Positions 58,288 through 64,000 of a stretch of 64,000 nucleotides of DNA are shown in pieces. Both the position numbers and the translations under genes were made by a program. This DNA comes from Rubripirellula lacrimiformis. Its GTDB lineage: Bacteria; Planctomycetota; Planctomycetia; Pirellulales; Pirellulaceae. Position 1 is the first letter of the stretch, and each line of letters opens with the position of its first letter. Below the pieces are notes generated by a model. That model was not told where the DNA came from. It was given only the letters and a program-made list of their open reading frames with translations, and did no database searches. The stretch lies in assembly GCF_007741535.1 (NCBI RefSeq), contig NZ_CP036525.1:2294001-2358000 (forward strand), given 5' to 3'.

Positions 58288-59871
58288 CTACTGAACCGAT
58301 TCGCTGGGGTGTTTCCCGGTGACCTTGGCAATCACCCTGCGAATCTGGGCGCGTTCACTAGAAGTTAAAATCGGTAACCACCATATCGCTAGCGGGACCG
58401 CCACAAGGATTCCCGACTGGATGGCACCGGCCCCAATCCATCCGATCGGGTCAAACGCTTTTCCAATTGCGAATGCGACTACGTAAAGGGTTGTAATGGC
58501 AACAACGCGGCGAAGATCAACGTTCACGCGAAACGCCATCTGGGATCCGGCAAAGATCAACACTAGCCGTAGCGACTGACAGGCAAAGGTGGCCCATGCC
58601 GCACCCTGGATGCCGTAGCGTGGGATCACGTAAAAGTTCAGTGCGATGTTCAGCACGGCGGAAACGGACATGATCGTGCTGATCACGTGCGGCAAGCTGC
58701 GTTTGTGCAGCCCGATATCCGAGATGTTTGCCAAGCCGCCCACGAATGCAGCCAATGTCAACGGCAGGATCGTCGCTAGTCCGGCATCAAACGACGACGC
58801 GATCGCCCAGTGCGTCAAGTCGTCGCCCAGCAGCATCAGTCCCAACAACATGTATCCCGAACCGAGTAGATACAGGTACATCCCGTATCCGATCAGGTCG
58901 CGTCCTTCGTCTTCGTGCATGTTGCGGAACGCAAATCGCTGCCAACCAACCATCATCGAGAAGTTTGCCATGTGCATGATGCCCGCGATCCGTTCGCCTA
59001 CGGTGTACAGTCCGACCTGCGCAAACGGATCGTCGCATAACATCCGAATCAAAAACTTGTCGGTGATGGTCATCACATAGAACGACAACATCGCCGGTAC
59101 CAGCATCACGCCATACCAAGACAGTTTTTTCGCTTGCTGTCGGTTGATTCGTAAACGGGCTCGCGGCATTGCCATCGCGACGATCATCACCGTTGCGGCA
59201 ATTCGCCCAAGCGTCTCGCCCGTGATCCAGCCCCAGGCACCCGCCCCGGCCACGATCAGAGTCACGGCCAACGAACGAACCGCGATCGTCGCAAACACCG
59301 AATTGATCAGAAAACTCCACGCCCTGCCGGTCGCTTGCAGCAGATTGCAACCGATCGAATCGATGGTTTGCACAACGCTGAATGCCAGCAACAGATAGAC
59401 CAGGGTGGGCGATTCAATGTCGAACAGCCAGCTGCTGATCGGGGTGGCAAACCACAGCGCAAACGGGATGACCGCCAACCAGTACAGGAGCGCCAAACTG
59501 ATTGACGTGTTGGTAATCGTGTCGCGTTGGTCGTCCGAGGTCGCTTCGGTAAAGTAGCGGAAAAATGCCTGGTGGACCCCCAGCGAACACATGGTGAACA
59601 TCACGTGCGACGTTGCGGTGAACAGGCTGATCAGTCCGTAATCCTCTGGCATCAGGATCGCAGTGACGATCGGTAGCAGCAGGAAACCGATCGCTGGGTC
59701 GATGATCTTGGCGATGCCATAGACCGCCGAATCACTCAGCAGGCTCCCAATCGAAACCTTGCCTGTGGATGACCCGTTTTCAGGATCAACATCCGGGGAT
59801 CCGTCCTGTGATGCAGCGTCCAGATTGGGTTCCGGATCGGTATCTGCGTTCGGTGGTTGCGAATCTGTCAT
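58288..59871 (-). CDS. polysaccharide flippase (Wzx-like, MATE/MOP superfamily)
   Basis: A 527-residue membrane protein with about 12-14 helices and a disordered acidic N-terminus (about 40 residues). The first helices (LLSDSAVYGIAKIIDPAIGFLLLPIVTAILMPEDYGLISL) match the polysaccharide biosynthesis (RfbX/Wzx) family. Its expected job is to flip polyprenyl-linked repeat units to the periplasm. The start ATG at 59871 overlaps the preceding glycosyltransferase stop as ATGA. The frame upstream to 60177 overlaps that gene and is not real. Confidence 0.92.
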   Translation of the reverse strand: MTDSQPPNADTDPEPNLDAASQDGSPDVDPENGSSTGKVSIGSLLSDSAVYGIAKIIDPAIGFLLLPIVTAILMPEDYGLISLFTATSHVMFTMCSLGVHQAFFRYFTEATSDDQRDTITNTSISLALLYWLAVIPFALWFATPISSWLFDIESPTLVYLLLAFSVVQTIDSIGCNLLQATGRAWSFLINSVFATIAVRSLAVTLIVAGAGAWGWITGETLGRIAATVMIVAMAMPRARLRINRQQAKKLSWYGVMLVPAMLSFYVMTITDKFLIRMLCDDPFAQVGLYTVGERIAGIMHMANFSMMVGWQRFAFRNMHEDEGRDLIGYGMYLYLLGSGYMLLGLMLLGDDLTHWAIASSFDAGLATILPLTLAAFVGGLANISDIGLHKRSLPHVISTIMSVSAVLNIALNFYVIPRYGIQGAAWATFACQSLRLVLIFAGSQMAFRVNVDLRRVVAITTLYVVAFAIGKAFDPIGWIGAGAIQSGILVAVPLAIWWLPILTSSERAQIRRVIAKVTGKHPSESVQ

Positions 59872-61070
59872 GGACCAGGGCTCGTGGCGGATGCCTCCGT
59901 CATCGCGGTCTGGTTTGCATCGCCGGTATAGGCCGACGAAGACCAAAGCCGGTCGGTCAGTCTCAACGACCAGCACCAAAATGCGACCCACGCGGCAGCG
60001 TTCAGCATCACAAACGATCCAACCGCTGACGCCAGTTTGCTGGTTCGAACAAGCGAATTGGCCAGGCCCAGGGCACCAACGATCAGGAACAAAACTTCCG
60101 CGGCCAAAATCGTATGGAACAACGGGCCCCCGGCAAGCAAGCATCCGATGGGGACAGCGATGATCGCCCATGGGCATGCTAGACGCAGCATTTTATGGGA
60201 CATGAACATACCCCATGCCGGGTTCGCAAAGGGGACCAACAGCCGAGGGCAACGTGCGACCAGCTGAAAGTTGCCTGCCAACGTGCGTACCTTGCGACGG
60301 AACTCACCATGGACGTCACTGGGCAATCGATCAAAGGCCTGCGCGTCCTGACGATACACAACCCGTTTGCCCTGCAGGACAACCTGCATCGGCCAGTACA
60401 CGTCGTCTAAAATAGTGCCATCAGGAATCGGGCGAAAGCATTCTCGCCGGACCGCTGCGATCGCGCCGGTGACTCCCATCTGTGAACCGAGTCGGCTTTC
60501 CGTTTTTCGGATCCACTTCTCGTATTTCCAGTACGCTCCGACGCCGGCTAGAACACCGGGGCTGGCTTCCAAAACAAGTTCCCCGCTGACCCCACCCACG
60601 GTTGGATCACGAAACGCTTCAAGGAACGCGTTCAGGGTTGGATCGCTCCATCGTTGACGAGCATCGGCGAAGGCGACAATGGGGCACTGCGTACTGGCCA
60701 CGCCTGCGCTGATCGCCGCCGCCTTGCCGCGATTTTGGTTCCACTGGATCGTGCGGACACCTTTGGATTGGTAGCTGTTTGCGATCTTGGCGGTATCGTC
60801 GGTCGATCCATCTGAAACAACGATCACTTCGCAGCGGCCGCTTTGACGAGAGATTAAACGAGTCAGTTCATCCAACCGACGGCCAAGGTTGGCGGCTTCG
60901 TTGCGCGCCGATATGACGATCGCGATCGATTGGCCGGGCGGTTGGGTGAAATGAAGCGGGCGCGACCGCCACGCAACCTTGCATGCCAGCAGCAACGGGT
61001 AGCCGACATAGGTGTAGACCAAGATCGCGATACTGCCCACGGCCAGACTGGCGCCGACGAACTGATTCAC
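59868..61070 (-). CDS. family 2 glycosyltransferase, membrane-associated
   Basis: A 400-residue processive-type GT2. It has an N-terminal membrane segment (about 8-30), then a GT-A domain with IAIVISARNEAANL, VVSDGSTDDTA, the metal-binding VAFADARQRW (in place of DxD) and acceptor-side ILDDVYWPM. QGKRVVYRQDAQAFDRLP leads to the RKVRTLAGNFQL segment, a QxxRW-like position, and three C-terminal helices follow. It adds a sugar on the cytoplasmic face or elongates a chain. Both ends overlap neighbours by 4 bp (ATGA), so it is translationally coupled to the flippase and GT4 genes. Confidence 0.92.
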   Translation of the reverse strand: MNQFVGASLAVGSIAILVYTYVGYPLLLACKVAWRSRPLHFTQPPGQSIAIVISARNEAANLGRRLDELTRLISRQSGRCEVIVVSDGSTDDTAKIANSYQSKGVRTIQWNQNRGKAAAISAGVASTQCPIVAFADARQRWSDPTLNAFLEAFRDPTVGGVSGELVLEASPGVLAGVGAYWKYEKWIRKTESRLGSQMGVTGAIAAVRRECFRPIPDGTILDDVYWPMQVVLQGKRVVYRQDAQAFDRLPSDVHGEFRRKVRTLAGNFQLVARCPRLLVPFANPAWGMFMSHKMLRLACPWAIIAVPIGCLLAGGPLFHTILAAEVLFLIVGALGLANSLVRTSKLASAVGSFVMLNAAAWVAFWCWSLRLTDRLWSSSAYTGDANQTAMTEASATSPGP

Positions 61071-62212
61071 GCCGTCGCCGCCTCTGTGCCCGAGTCGACC
61101 TTGGCATTGGATCGACGATCCTTTCGGCCCGATTCGTAAAACGCTTCGTACTGCCGCAGCATCTGGTCAATTCCGAATCGGGTACTGGCAACCCGGTAAC
61201 CTTCGGTGATCAAATTGTCGCAAAGTCTTGAATCGTTCCAAAGTTCCATCATTGCATGGGCCATCGTTTGTGGATCCTTGGCGGGGACCAACAGTCCGTT
61301 GCTTCCGTTCTGGATCACTTCGGGCGTACCACCGACGTTGGTTGCAACGATAGGTACCCCGGCGAACATCGCTTCCAGTAACGTCAGCGAAACACCCTCG
61401 GAATTCGACGGCAACACGAACGCGCGGGCGCGGTGCAATAGTTCGGCAACTTGGGCGGTTTCACCAATCAGCCGAACCGTGTCGTTCAGGCCTAGCGAAT
61501 CGATCTGTGATTGCAGTTCGCGGCGACATGGGCCTTCACCAGCGATGATGATCTGAACATCCGGGTGTTCAGCCACCATGATTTCGGCTGCCTGGATCAG
61601 CGTCGAGATGCCTTTTTCTGGACTCAGCCGCGCCACACAAACAACGTACGGGCGTTCGTCGTGCGATCGTCTGGGATGATCGGATTCGAAGGCATCTCCT
61701 CCGATTCCGTTTTGAATGACGGAAACCGTTTTGGGGTTCACACCCAGATCGATGGCCATATCGCTGATGTCGTGCGATACACCGACGAAATGGTGCACCA
61801 TTCGAGACGCCTGACGAACCAACCACTGCTGACGCGGCGATGTTCCGAAGACGCGTCCGTGTTGGGTATGAACGATCGATCGGACTCGGGCCAACCGAGC
61901 CGCCGGTGCCGCATAAATGAGCGGCCTGGGGTCATGCGAATGAACTACGTCGGCTCGGATCTTGCGAAAGAACCGGTACAGCTGGCCGACCAAACTTGGG
62001 TGAAAACCTTCGGCGCGGTGCATGCAGACGACAGGGATGTCCATGCTGCGCAGCTGTTCGCCAATCGGGCCGATCTGACCTAGCGACGCGACCGTCAACT
62101 GGTAACGGTTCGGGTCGGCGTGCTTGGCAAACTGGACCAGCAACTTTTCTAGTCCGCCCACGTCCAGGCCAAACGTAATGTGAGCGACGCGAATTCGCGG
62201 ATCGTCATTCAT
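61067..62212 (-). CDS. family 4 glycosyltransferase
   Basis: A 381-residue retaining GT-B glycosyltransferase. The N-terminal acceptor domain begins RVAHITFGLDVGGLEKLL (GG loop). The C-terminal domain has VARLSPEKGISTLIQAA and the conserved NSEGVSLTLLEAMFAGVPIVATNVGGTPEVI, with the E-x7-E motif that binds the nucleotide sugar. ATG at 62212 is chosen; a TTG at 62227 sits directly after the sugar transferase stop. The reading order after the priming transferase suggests that it adds the second sugar of the repeat unit. Confidence 0.93.
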   Translation of the reverse strand: MNDDPRIRVAHITFGLDVGGLEKLLVQFAKHADPNRYQLTVASLGQIGPIGEQLRSMDIPVVCMHRAEGFHPSLVGQLYRFFRKIRADVVHSHDPRPLIYAAPAARLARVRSIVHTQHGRVFGTSPRQQWLVRQASRMVHHFVGVSHDISDMAIDLGVNPKTVSVIQNGIGGDAFESDHPRRSHDERPYVVCVARLSPEKGISTLIQAAEIMVAEHPDVQIIIAGEGPCRRELQSQIDSLGLNDTVRLIGETAQVAELLHRARAFVLPSNSEGVSLTLLEAMFAGVPIVATNVGGTPEVIQNGSNGLLVPAKDPQTMAHAMMELWNDSRLCDNLITEGYRVASTRFGIDQMLRQYEAFYESGRKDRRSNAKVDSGTEAATA

Positions 62213-62227
62213 AGTGGCAACCGACAA

Positions 62228-63220
62228 TTAGCCGACAGTTTCGAGCATGTGTGATTGGCGTCTTTTGGCTTCGCCTGTGGCATCGGCCAACCAGGGGGCG
62301 TTGGACGGTAGCTCGACCACCATCGGAACGACGGGAACACGACGCAATCGGAACAACGAAGTCGAGTACTGTTTCGGGATTCCACACATCTTCAACATGG
62401 TTGTGAAAATGATTCGCAGGTCCAGAAGCGGTGTCGCGCTGAAGATGTACTCGATGTCCAGTTCGAATTTTCGCTTGACGCTATGAATCGATTCATCCGG
62501 ATCCAGATTGACCTGGGCCAATCCTGTGACGCCCGGCAAGACATCCAAGCGGTGTCGATAACCGGGAATCTGCAATTCCAGTCCGCGGATGATCTCCGGA
62601 CGTTCTGGACGCGGGCCCACGAACGACATCTCACCGCGAACGATGTTCCATAACTGTGGCAATTCGTCCAGGTGAAGTGTGCGTAAGTAGTGCCCGATGG
62701 CGGTCACGCGTGGGTCATTCTTGGTTGCCCAAACGGCACCGGTTCCATCTTCGGCATCGCTGGACATCGATCGGAATTTCAGGATCTGGAACGGACGACC
62801 ATCGATTCCCGATCGGGTCTGCCGATAGAAAATATCGCCACGGCTGGAAAGCCGAACGGCTAAGGCCAGCAGCGCAAGCAACGGGCTCAACGCGACGAGA
62901 AACACGATCGCGGCAACCTGTTCGCAGCGTTGCCGAAACCACGACGCACGCTGAATCGGCAATGACGATTGACCCACGTGCAGCAAGTCGGCACGGGGGG
63001 GATCGGCACAGATTTGGTCAACACGGTTTTGATCATCACAGGCGACTGCGACCGCGCTCGCTAGGCGAGACGCTTCGAAAGTACCTGCGTTGGGGGGCAC
63101 GCGGGACTGAAAGTCCTCTGCTGTGCGGCGCATCCTTGCCGAATCGATTTGGTCGGGAGGGGGGCACCTCATATCGCCATACTCTGTCGCAATAGAAACG
63201 GGGGGGGAACGATAACCCAT
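62228..63220 (-). CDS. priming sugar-phosphate transferase (WcaJ/WbaP type)
   Basis: Bacterial sugar transferase (polyprenyl-phosphate glycosyl-1-phosphate transferase) that starts repeat-unit synthesis. The catalytic domain has a membrane helix (AAIVFLVALSPLLALLALAVRL), GDIFYRQTRSGIDGRPFQILKFRSM, TAIGHYLRTLHLDELPQLWNIVRGEMSFVGPRPE (the Asp-Glu pair is catalytic) and GYRHRLDVLPGVTGLAQV. The N-terminus is about 120 residues without the usual multi-helix part. The start is uncertain (ATG 63220 or 63172). If 63220 is right, a run of eight C residues lies in codons 5-7. It heads the minus-strand operon. Confidence 0.92.
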   Translation of the reverse strand: MGYRSPPVSIATEYGDMRCPPPDQIDSARMRRTAEDFQSRVPPNAGTFEASRLASAVAVACDDQNRVDQICADPPRADLLHVGQSSLPIQRASWFRQRCEQVAAIVFLVALSPLLALLALAVRLSSRGDIFYRQTRSGIDGRPFQILKFRSMSSDAEDGTGAVWATKNDPRVTAIGHYLRTLHLDELPQLWNIVRGEMSFVGPRPERPEIIRGLELQIPGYRHRLDVLPGVTGLAQVNLDPDESIHSVKRKFELDIEYIFSATPLLDLRIIFTTMLKMCGIPKQYSTSLFRLRRVPVVPMVVELPSNAPWLADATGEAKRRQSHMLETVG

Positions 63221-63867
63221 CGCTGCGGGATCGGTCGCGTGATGGGGGGCGGCACCATCGGTGGTGGTGCCACGGCTGATCCGACGACGCTGTTCTGTTT
63301 CGCGTCTGGCTGTTGGACAACAGCTTCTAACTGCCATCAAAGTCGACACAATCGCTAAACAACATGCAACCGGCATAATCGTTCGTTCGCCAAATCTGCA
63401 CAGATGTTAACTAGTTGATGGTGGTGCCGCCATGACCGAATTCGATCTCCCGGGTGATTTGATTGCATTTCATCTGCCCCCATTGGAGTGCCGTATTGTT
63501 GGGGGAAAGGGCTATCCCGAGCGATAAACGGCTGTGGTTTTTCAGTTGGCGTAGGCGACAGCATAAGGGGGGACGGTAAACCGCTATTCTTTGGGGATTC
63601 CCCCCGGTTGGTGTGCGGTGGGGCGGCCGAGGATTTCGAAAAAGTGATAGTTTATCTAGCGGTCGTCCAGTCTGTCCCCCTGAAAGGGTGGTTTTCGTGT
63701 GGGGGGGATGCAACGGTTGGGATGATCTTGGCAATGAAATCAGTCGTGTCGCCCGTGCGAATTTCTTCGATCGTTACGGATGTAACTGGACGACGAACAG
63801 CGGTAGGACTGCCCCGTCGAATGTCGACCGTTCTGACCGATTTCTCTGAAAAGTCATCTCCGTCGCT
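63221..63867. other. 647-bp region upstream of the polysaccharide operon
   Basis: No gene convincing. Several G or C homopolymer runs occur (for example 63200-63207 just inside the operon). It should contain the promoter of the minus-strand polysaccharide operon, but no clear -35/-10 pair was found. Confidence 0.4.
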
Positions 63868-64000
63868 ATGTTTTGCCCACCACCTTCGTTGCTAACTCGG
63901 TTCGCTCTGACAGCGTTGGTTGCGGCAGCGGTGGGATCTTCGGGTGCGGCGGCGGACGGTTCGTCAGAGCAATACTGTGTCAGTCCAGCGAATACGTTCG
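63868..64000 (+). CDS. start of a secreted protein gene, cut by the window edge
   Basis: From ATG 63868 an open frame of 44 codons runs to the edge. It starts MFCPPPSLLTRFALTALVAA and continues with a hydrophobic Ala-rich core and a GAAADG-type cleavage region, a convincing signal peptide. The mature part visible is only about a dozen residues (SSEQYCVSPANTF), so no function can be assigned. It diverges from the polysaccharide operon. Confidence 0.6.
   Translation, partial: MFCPPPSLLTRFALTALVAAAVGSSGAAADGSSEQYCVSPANTF

Overview
The window looks like a chromosomal segment of a planctomycete of the Rhodopirellula/Pirellulaceae type. This is inferred from gene content and not from any database search. 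The pointers are a sigma factor of the planctomycete-type ECF class, a TAT-exported Gfo/Idh/MocA oxidoreductase beside a secreted sulfatase, a formylmethanofuran dehydrogenase B-like protein in a bacterium, an S26 signal peptidase with an unusual insertion, loosely spaced genes with few long operons, and intergenic DNA full of short palindromic repeats.

Layout. 1-13.3 kb: surE (-), guaA, the ABC-F factor ettA, a lysine-rich histone-like protein, a 1353-residue protein of unknown function, a TIM-barrel sugar isomerase-like protein, a hexanucleotide satellite, two small secreted proteins that diverge, and recA with a promoter candidate and a strong terminator. 13.4-18.2 kb: a minus-strand run gltX - dihaem cytochrome c lipoprotein - glnS. 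18.3-22.2 kb: ECF sigma factor, bioA and ruvB; bioA and ruvB diverge around two identical-format palindromes (candidate operators). ruvB is followed by three tandem 189-bp repeats. 22.2-30.4 kb: Gfo/Idh oxidoreductase, sulfatase, aroC, an inverted-repeat element, rpiB, rpsA. 30.4-38.1 kb: NarL-type response regulator, a large gene-free stretch, a low-complexity membrane protein, cysteine desulfurase, a Nudix protein and a DUF3592-like membrane protein.

38.3-42.0 kb is a reductive pyrimidine-degradation operon (beta-ureidopropionase - PreA-like dihydropyrimidine dehydrogenase - dihydropyrimidinase). 42.1-49 kb: a MITE-like element with terminal inverted repeats, a signal peptidase I variant, fabH, a cluster of perfect palindromes, an FhcB-like gene translationally coupled to a fused hemD-hemE gene, and trmB.

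49-64 kb is mainly a cell-surface export and polysaccharide region. It has a TolC-like outer-membrane lipoprotein, a family-39-type glycosyltransferase, a secreted DUF4091-like protein, an O-antigen ligase/polymerase, a NodB-fold deacetylase-like protein, a Wzx-like flippase, GT2 and GT4 glycosyltransferases and a priming sugar-phosphate transferase. The last five form a minus-strand operon with ATGA overlaps, and the set is consistent with Wzx/Wzy-type polysaccharide synthesis. A secreted protein gene runs off the right edge.

The most unusual features are intergenic. One is a family of palindromic elements whose arms differ by compensatory base changes. Others are a MITE-like element with terminal inverted repeats of about 23 bp, twin GAACTG-N5-CAGTTC palindromes before ruvB, and TCGAAC hexamer arrays. 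No rRNA, tRNA or CRISPR array was recognised.
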